Below the pieces are notes generated by a model that saw only the letters and a program-made list of their open reading frames with translations, was not told the DNA's origin and ran no database searches. Positions 24,650 to 33,353 of a DNA stretch of 64,000 nucleotides are shown piece after piece. Position 1 is the first letter of the stretch. Each line of letters begins with the position of its first letter. Both the position numbers and the translations under genes were made by a program. The stretch is from Rhodoferax sp. GW822-FHT02A01 (lineage in GTDB: Bacteria; Pseudomonadota; Gammaproteobacteria; Burkholderiales; Burkholderiaceae_C), in NCBI RefSeq assembly GCF_038784515.1, contig NZ_CP152376.1:2356001-2420000 (forward strand), written 5' to 3'.

Positions 24650-24655
24650 GATAAT
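24650..24655 (+). promoter_or_regulatory. Candidate -10 element (GATAAT) before dapF
   Basis: GATAAT ends seven bases before the dapF ATG (24663). No ribosome binding site lies between them (TGCACCC). A TTGGCA at 24619-24624 is too far away (25 bases) for a standard -35. A leaderless dapF mRNA is possible. Confidence 0.4.
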
Positions 24656-24662
24656 TGCACCC

Positions 24663-25538
24663 ATGCGAATTCCGTTTACCAAAATGCAGGGTGCTGGCAA
24701 CGACTTTGTCGTGCTCGACGAAACCCGCGGTGAGCTGGGCCTGAGCCCAGCCCAATACCGCTTTCTGGGTGACCGCCACTTCGGCGTGGGCGCCGACCAG
24801 ATCCTGACCGTGAGGCCTTCGCCCGCAGCCGGCATTGACTTTGAATACATCATCCACAACGCCGACGGCAACGAGGTGGAGCAGTGCGGCAACGGCGCGC
24901 GCTGCTTTGCCCGTTTTGTGCATGACAGCGGTCTGACCGACAAGGACACCATCCGGGTGCAGACCATGAAAGGCGTGATTGCGCCGCGGCTTACCCCCGA
25001 TGGCCGCGTCACGGTGGACATGGGTGCGCCCCGTTTTGATCCGAAGGACATTCCTTTCGATGCAGACGGTTTGACGCTGAAGCACCAGGGCGAATGGGGC
25101 AACTGGCCGGTGCTGCCCGCAGGCAGCACCGCCGAGGTGTTGCTGGCCACCGTCTCCATGGGCAATCCGCATGCGGTCATTCAGGTGACGGATGTGGATA
25201 CTGCGCCGGTGACAGTTTTGGGGCCGCAGGTGCAGCAGAACCATCGCTTTACCCAGGGCGTGAACGTGGGCTTCATGCAGGTACAGAGCCGCAGCAGCAT
25301 CCGCTTGCGCGTGTATGAGCGCGGCGTGGGCGAAACCCTGGCCTGTGGCACCGGCGCCTGCGCCGCGGTGGTGGCCGGTATCCGCCTGGGGCTGCTGGAT
25401 GCGCGCGTGGATGTGCATACCCGTGGCGGTGTGCTGACCATCGCATGGGCTGGCGGCGATGCGCCGGTGATGATGACCGGGCCGGCGACCACGGTATTTC
25501 GTGGCGAGATTGAAGTGCCGGACGATTTGCCCGCCTGA
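24663..25538 (+). CDS. dapF: Diaminopimelate epimerase
   Basis: A 291-residue PLP-independent epimerase converting LL- to meso-diaminopimelate for lysine and peptidoglycan. The two catalytic cysteines are Cys75 ([16 protein letters not shown]) and Cys228 ([11 protein letters not shown]). The N-terminus [16 protein letters not shown] is typical and fixes the start at ATG 24663. The divergent MBL gene starts 28 bases away. The order dapF, DUF484, xerC is the same as in enterobacteria. It supplies the meso-DAP used by MurE in the cluster further downstream. Confidence 0.96.
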   Translation: MRIPFTKMQGAGNDFVVLDETRGELGLSPAQYRFLGDRHFGVGADQILTVRPSPAAGIDFEYIIHNADGNEVEQCGNGARCFARFVHDSGLTDKDTIRVQTMKGVIAPRLTPDGRVTVDMGAPRFDPKDIPFDADGLTLKHQGEWGNWPVLPAGSTAEVLLATVSMGNPHAVIQVTDVDTAPVTVLGPQVQQNHRFTQGVNVGFMQVQSRSSIRLRVYERGVGETLACGTGACAAVVAGIRLGLLDARVDVHTRGGVLTIAWAGGDAPVMMTGPATTVFRGEIEVPDDLPA

Positions 25539-25589
25539 TGCCAGATACTTGAGCCAATAAGCCGAACTTTTTACCTACACTGAGCCTCC

Positions 25590-26288
25590 ATGAGCAACCC
25601 ATTGAACCAAGCGCTGGCCAACCCGATCACCGAAGACGATATTGCCAACTACCTGGCCAATACCCCGGACTTCTTCCTGCGCCACGCTGAGCTGCTGGCT
25701 ACGGTGCAGCTCACCAGCCCGCACGGCAACCGTGCCGTGAGCCTGCAGGAGCGCCAGGCCGAGATGCTGCGCGAAAAGATCAAGCTGCTGGAGCAGCGCA
25801 TCATGGAAATGTTGCGCAACGGCAATGACAACGTCATCCTCTCCAACAAAATCCTGCGCTGGGCCGCCAGCCTGCTGCAAGGAGGTGACCTGCTTCAATT
25901 GCCGCTGCAGATCGCAGCGGGAATTGAACTGCAGTTTGCCGTGCCCCAAGTGGGGCTGCGCCTGTGGGATGTGGCTGCCGACTACGTTGCAGAGCCTTAT
26001 GCCCAGGGCGTGAGCGAAGACGTCAAACTCTTCGCATCCTCGCTGACGGAGCCGTTCTGCGGCTTGAATACCGGATTCGAGTCGGTGAGCTGGCTGAGTG
26101 CGCCCTCCGGCATTGCTTCGCTGGCACTCATTCCCTTGCGCGAAGGCCCCAGCGGCTCCACCACACCGGCCTTCGGCCTGCTGGTGCTGGCTTCCGGCGA
26201 TGCACAGCGCTTCACCAGCGGCATGGGGACCGACTTCCTGGCCCGTATTGGCGAACTGGCCAGCGCCGCACTCTCCCGTTTGCGTTAA
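25590..26288 (+). CDS. DUF484 family protein
   Basis: A 232-residue protein. The N-terminus ITEDDIANYLANTPDFFLRHAELL, the following coiled-coil (SLQERQAEMLREKIKLLEQRI) and a GAF-like C-terminal domain are those of DUF484 (E. coli YigA). Function is unknown, but the gene almost always sits between dapF and xerC. A TACACT at 25576-25581 lies eight bases before the ATG and no ribosome binding site is seen, another possible short-leader start. The gap to xerC is 5 bases. Confidence 0.9.
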   Translation: MSNPLNQALANPITEDDIANYLANTPDFFLRHAELLATVQLTSPHGNRAVSLQERQAEMLREKIKLLEQRIMEMLRNGNDNVILSNKILRWAASLLQGGDLLQLPLQIAAGIELQFAVPQVGLRLWDVAADYVAEPYAQGVSEDVKLFASSLTEPFCGLNTGFESVSWLSAPSGIASLALIPLREGPSGSTTPAFGLLVLASGDAQRFTSGMGTDFLARIGELASAALSRLR

Positions 26289-26293
26289 CGTTT

Positions 26294-27265
26294 ATGGCCG
26301 ACGCGGCTGCTCTGGTCGATAAATACCTGGAGTACGTTCGCGTCGAAAAGCGTCTTGCCGCACGCACGGTAGAGCTGTACGCGCTGGACCTGCAGAAGCT
26401 GCAGGGCTTTGCAGCGCAGGCGCAGGTGGAGTTGCTGGCGGTGCGCAACCCCCATATCCGGCGTTGGGTGGCACAGATGCACAGCGGCGGACGCAGCGGC
26501 CGTGGCATTGCGCTCATTCTCTCGGGCTGGCGCGGCTTTTACACATGGCTGGGTCGCCAGGGCCTGATTGCCAGCAACCCGGTGCAGGATGTGCGTTCGC
26601 CCAAGGCGCCCAAGCCCCTGCCCAAGGCTCTCGGGGTCGACGATGCGGTGCAGTTTGCCGATTTCCAGAGCGATGATGATCCGTGGCTGGAAGCACGCGA
26701 TGCGGCCATGGTGGAGTTGCTCTATGGCAGTGGCCTGCGTGTGAGCGAGCTGACGGGTCTGGATGTGGAAGCCAGCGGCGCGGCGCGTGGTTGGGTCGAT
26801 ATGCAGGCCGCAGAAGCCCATGTGCTGGGCAAAGGCTCCAAGCGCCGCAGCGTGCCGGTGGGCAAGACGGCCATGCGGGCGTTGGAGCGGTGGCTGGCAT
26901 TGCGTGGTCCGATGGGAACGGTGGCGGGCGGACCGGTGCATGCGACCCAGGAAAACGCGGCGCGGGCCCTGTTTACCGGGCGCAATGGCACACGGCTCAC
27001 GGCGCAGTCGGTCTGGCAGCGTCTGAAGCGGCGCAGTTTGCAGTCGGGCATCAGCACGCCGGTGCATCCGCACATGCTGCGGCATTCGTTTGCCAGTCAT
27101 GTGTTGCAAAGCAGTGGGGATTTGCGGGCGGTGCAGGAGTTGCTGGGGCATGCCAACATCACGACGACGCAGGTCTACACGCGGCTGGACTTCCAGCATT
27201 TGGCCAAGGCGTATGACTTGGCGCATCCGCGGGCTCGGGTCAAGGGCTCTTCTTCTAAGTCCTGA
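26294..27265 (+). CDS. xerC: Tyrosine recombinase XerC
   Basis: A 323-residue recombinase that with XerD resolves chromosome dimers at dif during division. The SAM-like DNA-binding domain covers about residues 5-90. All catalytic residues are visible: Arg149 (YGSGLRVSEL), Lys180 (LGKGSKRR), His260 and Arg263 (HPHMLRHSFAS), His286 (LLGHANITTT) and the nucleophile Tyr295 (QVYTRL). It follows DUF484 closely. The dapF-DUF484-xerC context and the lack of flanking repeats or mobile genes argue for the housekeeping enzyme and not an integron or phage integrase. Confidence 0.95.
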   Translation: MADAAALVDKYLEYVRVEKRLAARTVELYALDLQKLQGFAAQAQVELLAVRNPHIRRWVAQMHSGGRSGRGIALILSGWRGFYTWLGRQGLIASNPVQDVRSPKAPKPLPKALGVDDAVQFADFQSDDDPWLEARDAAMVELLYGSGLRVSELTGLDVEASGAARGWVDMQAAEAHVLGKGSKRRSVPVGKTAMRALERWLALRGPMGTVAGGPVHATQENAARALFTGRNGTRLTAQSVWQRLKRRSLQSGISTPVHPHMLRHSFASHVLQSSGDLRAVQELLGHANITTTQVYTRLDFQHLAKAYDLAHPRARVKGSSSKS

Positions 27266-27298
27266 GTTTCCTATTTGCCGACTTTGTTGGCGGGCTGC

Positions 27299-27366
27299 GT
27301 TTGGGGTATGGGCCCCGGCCGCCTACTGCGGGTACGCACAAGTTGGCCGGGGCCCATACCCCAAAC
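27299..27366. repeat. Perfect 22-bp inverted repeat with 24-nt loop
   Basis: The left arm 27299-27320 and right arm 27345-27366 are exact reverse complements over 22 bases (GTTTGGGGTATGGGCCCC at the outer end of the left arm). The loop 27321-27344 is not self-complementary. It lies in the 172-bp gap between xerC and rlmI. There is no T-run next to it, so it is not a standard intrinsic terminator, although it would form a very stable RNA hairpin. It could be a dispersed extragenic repeat. Confidence 0.85.
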
Positions 27367-27424
27367 TCAGCGGAGGCGACTGTGCGTTCGAGCGGTCAAA
27401 TACCGGCTGTATGGGCACACCAGC

Positions 27425-27430
27425 GACAAT
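27425..27430 (+). promoter_or_regulatory. Candidate -10 element (GACAAT) before rlmI
   Basis: GACAAT ends seven bases before the ATG at 27438, with only ACCCCCC between, so no ribosome binding site. The arrangement copies that before pyrC. Confidence 0.35.
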
Positions 27431-27437
27431 ACCCCCC

Positions 27438-28619
27438 ATGAAATCGATTCGCCTGCGCGCCGGCAAAGAGCGCTCCCTGATACGCCACCACCCCTGGATT
27501 TTTGAATCAGCCATCGCCAAAGGCGGCGGTGACTCGGGTGAGACCGTGCGGGTGGACTCGGCGGAGGGGCAGTTTCTGGGGTGGGCCGCTTTCAGTCCGC
27601 AATCGAAGATCCGGGCCCGCATGTGGAGCTTTGATGAAAAGCAGCGCATTGATGAAGGGTTCTTTCGCTCCACCATTGCGCAGGCCATCCAGGCGCGTAG
27701 CCGCTTTGACATACGCAGTGACGGTGTGCGCCTGATCCATGGCGAATCGGACGGTTTGCCCGGGCTGATCGTGGACCGTTATGGCGACACGCTGGTGGCG
27801 CAATTCACTTCTGCCGGTGTGGAGCGCTGGCGCGATGTGATTGCCGATGCGCTGTTGCAAACAACCGGGCTGTCCCGGTTGTACGAGCGTTCCGACGCCA
27901 GCAGCCGTACCCTGGAAGGATTGACGGAGCGCACCGGCTGGCTGCGTGGTGAGGGACCGACGGACCTGATCCTGCAGGAGCACGACTGGAAACTGCACCT
28001 GAGCATCGCCAATGGCCACAAGACGGGCTTTTACCTGGACCAGCGCGACAGCCGGCACAAGTTCGCGTCCTATACGCGCCGCCTGCAGTTCCAGCGTGTG
28101 CTGAACTGCTTTTGCTACACCGGCGGCTTCAGCGTCGCAGCACTCAGCGGCGGGGCGGGTCATGTGACGTCCATCGACTCCAGCGGTCCGGCGCTGGAAG
28201 TGGCTGCGGCCAATGTGGCGCTCAATGGGTTTGATGCCAGCCGTGCCACGTGGATGGACGCGGATGTGAATGCGTCGCTGCGCCAGTTCGCACAGGAAGG
28301 CCGCACCTTTGACGCCATCATCCTGGACCCGCCCAAGTTTGCGCCCACCGTGGCCCATGCGGAGCGGGCCGCGCGTGCCTACAAGGACATCAACCGTCTG
28401 GCCTTCAAGCTGCTGGAGCCGGGTGGCGTGTTATTTACCTATTCCTGCTCCGGCGGCATCAGTGCCGACCTGTTCCACAAGATTGTGGCGGGTGCCGGGT
28501 CGGATGCGGGGGTGGACGGCTTCATCAGCGAGCGCATGGGTGGCGCACCGGATCACCCCATGACCATAGCCTTTCCGGAAGGCGAATACCTCAAGGGGCT
28601 GGTGGTCATGCGGCGTTAG
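27438..28619 (+). CDS. rlmI: 23S rRNA cytosine-C5 methyltransferase, RlmI family
   Basis: A 393-residue SAM-dependent methyltransferase. An N-terminal PUA domain (about 1-75, starts MKSIRLRAGKERSLIRHHPW) is followed by an RlmI-type linker and the Rossmann methylase: NCFCYTGGFSVAALSGGA (SAM motif I), ILDPPKFAPT (motif IV) and FTYSCSGGIS with the catalytic cysteine. E. coli RlmI methylates C1962 of 23S rRNA. The family includes close relatives with other targets, so the exact base is inferred. ATG 27438 begins the PUA domain. Confidence 0.88.
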   Translation: MKSIRLRAGKERSLIRHHPWIFESAIAKGGGDSGETVRVDSAEGQFLGWAAFSPQSKIRARMWSFDEKQRIDEGFFRSTIAQAIQARSRFDIRSDGVRLIHGESDGLPGLIVDRYGDTLVAQFTSAGVERWRDVIADALLQTTGLSRLYERSDASSRTLEGLTERTGWLRGEGPTDLILQEHDWKLHLSIANGHKTGFYLDQRDSRHKFASYTRRLQFQRVLNCFCYTGGFSVAALSGGAGHVTSIDSSGPALEVAAANVALNGFDASRATWMDADVNASLRQFAQEGRTFDAIILDPPKFAPTVAHAERAARAYKDINRLAFKLLEPGGVLFTYSCSGGISADLFHKIVAGAGSDAGVDGFISERMGGAPDHPMTIAFPEGEYLKGLVVMRR

Positions 28620-28684
28620 GACGGTGTAAGCGAGGCACTTGAATTGATCGATACACTCCCCATCTGCTGATTTTGGGCTCCAAT

Positions 28685-29755
28685 ATGTCACTTATCCCCG
28701 CCACCATCCTGACCGGTTTCCTGGGTTCCGGCAAAACCACCCTGCTCAAGCGCGTACTGGCCGAGGCCCATGGACAAAAGATTGCTGTCATCGAGAATGA
28801 ATTCGGTGAGGAAAACATCGATAGCGACATCTTGGTGAGCGACACCAACGAGCAGATCATCCAGATGAGCAACGGCTGCATCTGCTGCACCATCCGCGAG
28901 GACCTGCGCGCCACGCTGCGTGACCTGGCCGAAAAGAAGCGCAAAGGCGAGCTGGATTTTGAGCGTGTGGTGATCGAGACCACCGGCGTGGCAGATCCCG
29001 GCCCCGTGGCACAGACCTTTTTCATGGATGATGAAGTGGCCGAGTCCTATCTGCTGGACTCCATCTTGACCCTGGTAGATGCCAAGCATGCCGAGCAGCA
29101 GCTCAATGATCGCCAGGAGGCGCGCCGCCAGGTGGGGTTTGCCGACCAGATATTCATCAGCAAGTCCGATCTGGTGTCCAAGGACGAACTGGATGCGCTG
29201 ATGCACCGCCTCAAACATATGAATCCACGCGCGCCGCAGCGTGCGGTGCATTTTGGCGATGTGGCACTGAGTGAGGTATTCGACCTGCGCGGCTTCAATC
29301 TGAATGCCAAACTGGACATCGACCCCGACTTCCTGAATGCGGAAGAACATGACCACGATCATGATCACCATGACCATGCGCACCACGACCATGAACATGG
29401 CGAGCATTGCGATCGCCCGTCCCATCATGGGGAGCATGGTCACCACCATCACCACGATGATGATGTAAAGAGCTTTGTCTTCAAGTCAGAGCGGGCCTTT
29501 GATCCTGCCAAGCTGGAAGACTTCCTGGGCGCGGTCGTCAATGTCTACGGCCCCAAGATGCTGCGCTACAAAGGCGTGCTGTTCATGAAGGGTACGGACC
29601 GCAAAGTGATTTTCCAGGGTGTGCACCAGCTCATGGGCAGCGATCTGGGACCGGCCTGGACAGATCAGGAGGTGCGTTGCAGCAAAATGGTCTTCATCGG
29701 CATCGATCTGCCAAAGGACATTTTGTTGCAGGGACTGGAGCAATCCCTGGTCTAG
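28685..29755 (+). CDS. COG0523 (CobW/ZNG-like) GTP-dependent metallochaperone
   Basis: A 356-residue G3E GTPase. Walker A GFLGSGKTT is at 11-19 and the metal-binding CxCC at Cys65-Cys68 (NGCICCTIRED). The base-recognition motif is in SKSDLVS. A His/Asp-rich stretch at about 222-262 (HDHDHHDHAHHDHEHGEH and more) and a CobW C-terminal domain (about 265-350) follow. Such proteins deliver zinc or cobalt to target enzymes. It is immediately upstream of dksA, whose family is linked to zinc supply in several proteobacteria. ATG 28685 is chosen to begin next to the GTPase fold. No Zur box was recognised. Confidence 0.9.
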   Translation: MSLIPATILTGFLGSGKTTLLKRVLAEAHGQKIAVIENEFGEENIDSDILVSDTNEQIIQMSNGCICCTIREDLRATLRDLAEKKRKGELDFERVVIETTGVADPGPVAQTFFMDDEVAESYLLDSILTLVDAKHAEQQLNDRQEARRQVGFADQIFISKSDLVSKDELDALMHRLKHMNPRAPQRAVHFGDVALSEVFDLRGFNLNAKLDIDPDFLNAEEHDHDHDHHDHAHHDHEHGEHCDRPSHHGEHGHHHHHDDDVKSFVFKSERAFDPAKLEDFLGAVVNVYGPKMLRYKGVLFMKGTDRKVIFQGVHQLMGSDLGPAWTDQEVRCSKMVFIGIDLPKDILLQGLEQSLV

Positions 29756-29788
29756 ACGGTGTTTAATGGCACTGCAATGTGCCGTCTA
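29753..29788 (+). other. Stem-loop at the end of the COG0523 gene
   Basis: TAGACGG (29753-29759, including the stop codon) is complementary to CCGTCTA (29782-29788), and GGCAC (29768-29772) to GTGCC (29779-29783). The two stems overlap by two bases, so they are partly alternative. There is no T-run. It may slow Rho or protect the 3' end; it is not a classic terminator. Confidence 0.35.
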
Positions 29789-29992
29789 GCGGATGCGCCT
29801 GGTTTTGAAAGAGTTTGAACGATGGCTGGGAGTGGAATGATTGTCTCGATTTTGCAACTTATGGGTTTTCCGATGGCGAAGCCTGTACACTCGCGCGCCG
29901 GAGAAACACCGCCAGACCAACCCACCAAGACTTCCAATACCACCCACGGCGCGATAGAACACAAGCAGGCGAGTCCCGCCAGGAGAGACAAA

Positions 29993-30964
29993 GTGAATGC
30001 GAAATCCGGGAAAGATAGCAAATCCAAAGCCGTGACAGCAAAGCCGAAGTCGGTTGCCAAGCCTGCCGCCAAACCTGTCAAAGCGGCAACCAAAACAGTG
30101 GCCAAGCCGACCGCCAAGGCCGTTGCACCTGCCAAAGTGGTAGCCAAGCCGGCGAAGGCGCCGGTCAAGGCGGTTGAAAAAGTTGCCCCCAAACCCGTGA
30201 CCAAAGTTCCTGCAAAGGCCGCCAAGGCGGCTGCTCCGGCGCCCGTCAAAACAGTTAAATCCGCTGCCAAACCGGCGGCTCCCAAAAAGGTATCTCCCCC
30301 TGTGAAGCCTGTTGTATCCCAGCCCGTGCAAGCACCTGCGCCTGCCGCTCCTGCTGTCGTGGCTCAAAAGGCGGGTCGACCCTCGTCCCGTCTTGCCCAG
30401 TTGACTGTTCCTTCCATGGCGCAATCCGTTGCGTCCACGGCCGCCAAAGCCAGCTATAGCCAATCCATTCCCTCACCTGTCATCGTGCCCGTTTTGCCTT
30501 CTTCGATCAAAAAAGACCCCAAACTCGCCAACAACTGGAAAACCAAGCCAGTTGCCGAACTGACTGACGCCGATTTGATGGCCATGCCCGATTCGGAGTA
30601 CATGAATGAAGTCCAGTTGGCCGCATTCCGCCTGAAGCTCGCCACACTCAAGCGCGACATTCTCAACAGCGCCGGTGAAACCACTGAGCATTTGCGTGAG
30701 GACACCTCGGTCGTTCCCGATCCGGCAGACCGCGCCACCATCGAGGAAGAACATGCGCTGGAATTGCGCACGCGTGACCGTGAGCGCAAACTGCTCAAGA
30801 AGATCGAGCAGTCCATTGCCCGTATCGATGCCGGTGACTACGGTTACTGCGACGAAACCGGTGAACCCATCGGTGTGGGCCGCTTGTTGGCCCGGCCTAC
30901 GGCGACCCTGTCGCTTGAAGCCCAACAACGGCGTGAACTCAAGCAAAAGATGTTCGGTGATTGA
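29993..30964 (+). CDS. dksA: RNA polymerase-binding factor DksA with long Ala/Lys/Pro-rich extension
   Basis: A 323-residue protein. Residues 1-180 are low-complexity, with repeated AKP, AAK and PVK units like histone H1 or PhaF tails. Residues 180-323 are the DksA core: the coiled-coil tip DPADRA with both aspartates needed for action with ppGpp, then RDRERKLLKKIEQSI, then YGYCDETGEPIG. Only one of the four zinc cysteines of E. coli DksA remains, as in many alpha- and beta-proteobacterial homologues. GTG 29993 is chosen because AGGAGA lies seven bases upstream; an in-frame start at 29822 would add 57 unlikely residues. It controls rRNA and amino-acid promoters in the stringent response. Confidence 0.88.
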   Translation: MNAKSGKDSKSKAVTAKPKSVAKPAAKPVKAATKTVAKPTAKAVAPAKVVAKPAKAPVKAVEKVAPKPVTKVPAKAAKAAAPAPVKTVKSAAKPAAPKKVSPPVKPVVSQPVQAPAPAAPAVVAQKAGRPSSRLAQLTVPSMAQSVASTAAKASYSQSIPSPVIVPVLPSSIKKDPKLANNWKTKPVAELTDADLMAMPDSEYMNEVQLAAFRLKLATLKRDILNSAGETTEHLREDTSVVPDPADRATIEEEHALELRTRDRERKLLKKIEQSIARIDAGDYGYCDETGEPIGVGRLLARPTATLSLEAQQRRELKQKMFGD

Positions 30965-31013
30965 TAGCCGGATGTTTTCTTGCCGATTTCTCTGATTCGT
31001 TCATTCAGCAGCC

Positions 31014-32711
31014 ATGGCAACCAAAGACGAGAAACCTGGTCTGCTGTCCAAGGTAGCCATGTTTGTCCGCAATCCGACCAGAGACTGGTCGGAGCTGGAC
31101 CAGCCCGCGGATAACGAAGCCACCGCCTACGACAAGCAGGCGCTCAAGGCGATGATAGAGCGCAAGCGGCAAAACGACTTTGTCCGCAAGCGCGAGTTCG
31201 ACCAGCTGCGCAAACTGCGCAACCGGGACCCGGCAACCCTGGCCAGCATGGCACGCCCCTCGTTTTTTCAGTCCAGCGTGTCTACCGACATTGACGGACG
31301 GGCCGTGACGCTCAAGAAGATTGACGAAATCGAGGCGCAGATGTCGCGCCAGTGGTGGAAGGCTCGTGCCCAGGACAGCCAGTCGCCACCAGCGGCAGCT
31401 CCTGTTTCCGCGAGGGACTCGGCGTCAGACGATTCAAGGAACGATCCAAAGCCTTCTTTGGCACCCTCCGACATGTCGGTCGCGTTTGCCAGCACCGAGG
31501 TAATGCCTGTGCCGGAAGGCGAGGAAGAGGACAACGAATTTGCGCCCACACGGATGACCACGGATGAAGCGTCCCTGTCATACGCAAGCCAGAACTCGGG
31601 ACGCGAAGGCAAGTCAGACAGCGGTACCGGCTTTTCACCCTCTACGCTTTTCGATGCCAACGAAATGGCGACCGACCCCGAGCTGGAAGAGGCGGCCATC
31701 CGTTTTGCCAACGGGGATATTGCGGGGGCGGAAAACGGATTGTTGTCCGCCCTGAGGGGCAATGACCTGGAGCCCGATGCTGCGCAGTCATGGACTGCGG
31801 CTTTGCTTGACCTCTATCGGGCCACGGGAAACCGCGAGTCCTTTGAGAATGCGGCCAACGAGTTCGCGCTGCAACTGGATGGCGTGTGGCCGGTCTGGAA
31901 AGCGTCGACTGACGGGGACACGCAGAGTCTCAGGGATGGCGAGGCGCAAGCGGTGCAATCCACGCCGATCTGGGAGTGTCCAGCCGTGCTGACCGGCGCC
32001 GGCATGGAGAGCCTGCGCGCGGCCCTGGTGGGAAGCCCTATGCCCTGGCACCTCAACTGGAACCATTTGCAAACCATTGAGCCGGATGCCATGCCGCTGC
32101 TGGGGGCCCTGTTCGAGAGTCTGTGCACAGAAGCTGTGTCACTGCAGCTGGATGGTCAGGATCAATTGGTGCGCATCTTGCGTGCACTGACGCCCTCGGG
32201 AGAAGGCAAGGTCGATCCCGCCTGGTGGCAAGTTCGGCTCAATGCCTTGCGTGCACTGGGCTTGCAAGACGACTTCGAATTGGCAGCATTGGACTACTGC
32301 ATCACTTTTGAGGCCGCTCCCCCGGAGTGGAATGAGGCTGAGTGCAGGGTGCTCACGGCTGCCGAGGCCTCATCCCTGGCGGCAGCCGCCGGCCCCACCC
32401 GGAAGGTATTGGAGACCGCGGAAGTCGCGGCAAGCGCATCCCTGGAACTTTCGGGTGAAATCCTGGGTGACGCAACGCAGGCACTGGCGACTCTGGATTC
32501 CGCTCCCGCCAGTACCAAGCACATTGCGATTGATTGTGGCCCACTGGTTCGGGTGGACTTTGCTGCTGCGGGCAGCATTCTCAACTGGGTGACCGCGCGT
32601 CAGGCCGAAGGCAAGCAGATTCAATTCCTGAACGTGCACCGGCTCGTCGCGGCATTCTTCAACGTCATCGGCATCAACGAATACGCCAAGGTCATCCCGC
32701 GCGCACTTTGA
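31014..32711 (+). CDS. STAS-domain protein of unknown function
   Basis: A 565-residue protein. The conserved N-terminus (about 1-115, [20 protein letters not shown] and [25 protein letters not shown]) is basic and helical; an acidic, Pro/Ser-rich linker follows (about 120-215), then two alpha-helical or degenerate STAS-like regions, and a C-terminal STAS domain (about 500-562) with [25 protein letters not shown] domains bind nucleotides or partner proteins in anti-sigma antagonists and MlaB-type proteins. No phosphorylatable serine at the usual site is obvious. It lies between dksA and hslV on the same strand. A scaffold or signalling role is a guess. Confidence 0.78.
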   Translation: MATKDEKPGLLSKVAMFVRNPTRDWSELDQPADNEATAYDKQALKAMIERKRQNDFVRKREFDQLRKLRNRDPATLASMARPSFFQSSVSTDIDGRAVTLKKIDEIEAQMSRQWWKARAQDSQSPPAAAPVSARDSASDDSRNDPKPSLAPSDMSVAFASTEVMPVPEGEEEDNEFAPTRMTTDEASLSYASQNSGREGKSDSGTGFSPSTLFDANEMATDPELEEAAIRFANGDIAGAENGLLSALRGNDLEPDAAQSWTAALLDLYRATGNRESFENAANEFALQLDGVWPVWKASTDGDTQSLRDGEAQAVQSTPIWECPAVLTGAGMESLRAALVGSPMPWHLNWNHLQTIEPDAMPLLGALFESLCTEAVSLQLDGQDQLVRILRALTPSGEGKVDPAWWQVRLNALRALGLQDDFELAALDYCITFEAAPPEWNEAECRVLTAAEASSLAAAAGPTRKVLETAEVAASASLELSGEILGDATQALATLDSAPASTKHIAIDCGPLVRVDFAAAGSILNWVTARQAEGKQIQFLNVHRLVAAFFNVIGINEYAKVIPRAL

Positions 32712-32781
32712 AAGCGGTGCGGGCAACCGACCGCCATTGCCGCCTTGCAAATCGTTGATCCGGACCAACCTACGCATCCAC

Positions 32782-33330
32782 ATGGAACAATTTCACGGAA
32801 CCACCATCATCAGCGTGCGGCGTAAGACGCCGAGCGGTTACCAGGTTGCCATCGGTGGTGACGGACAGGTCACCCTGGGCAGCATCGTGGTCAAAGGCAC
32901 GGCACGCAAGGTGCGCAAGCTCTACCACGGCAAAGTGCTGGCAGGTTTTGCCGGTGCTACCGCAGACGCATTCACCCTGTTCGAGCGCTTTGAAGCCAAG
33001 CTGGAAAAGCACCAGGGCCATCTGGTGCGTGCCGCCATCGAATTGACCAAGGACTGGCGCACCGACCGCGTGCTGCGCAGGCTCGAAGCCATGCTGGCCG
33101 TGGCAGACAAGGACGCCTCCCTCATCATCACTGGCAATGGCGACGTACTGGAGCCGGAAAACGGCATCGTCACCATCGGCTCCGGCGGAGCCTATGCGCA
33201 AGCGGCCGCAGTAGCGCTGTTGAACAACACCGAACTGGACGCGGCGACCATCGTCAAGCGTTCCCTCGAAATTGCCGGTGAACTCTGCATCTACACCAAC
33301 ATGCAGCACACCATCGAAACACTGGACTGA
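32782..33330 (+). CDS. hslV: ATP-dependent protease subunit HslV
   Basis: A 182-residue proteasome-like peptidase. After autocleavage of MEQFHG the mature chain begins TTIISVRR, so Thr7 is the nucleophile. GDGQVTLG and [24 protein letters not shown] follow. Twelve subunits form the chamber that works with HslU to degrade misfolded and regulatory proteins in the cytoplasm. ATG 32782 is fixed by the short propeptide. hslU follows after 23 bases. Confidence 0.97.
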   Translation: MEQFHGTTIISVRRKTPSGYQVAIGGDGQVTLGSIVVKGTARKVRKLYHGKVLAGFAGATADAFTLFERFEAKLEKHQGHLVRAAIELTKDWRTDRVLRRLEAMLAVADKDASLIITGNGDVLEPENGIVTIGSGGAYAQAAAVALLNNTELDAATIVKRSLEIAGELCIYTNMQHTIETLD

Positions 33331-33353
33331 AGGCCCGGGGGCCTCTAGAAAAA

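Noticed and set aside
24635..25180. 182-residue N-terminal extension of the MBL hydrolase
   Set aside because: The extension is entirely antisense to dapF and has no fold or motif; the hydrolase domain is complete without it.
29822..29992. Longer N-terminus for DksA from ATG 29822
   Set aside because: The added residues show no low-complexity pattern like the rest, and AGGAGA sits correctly before GTG 29993.
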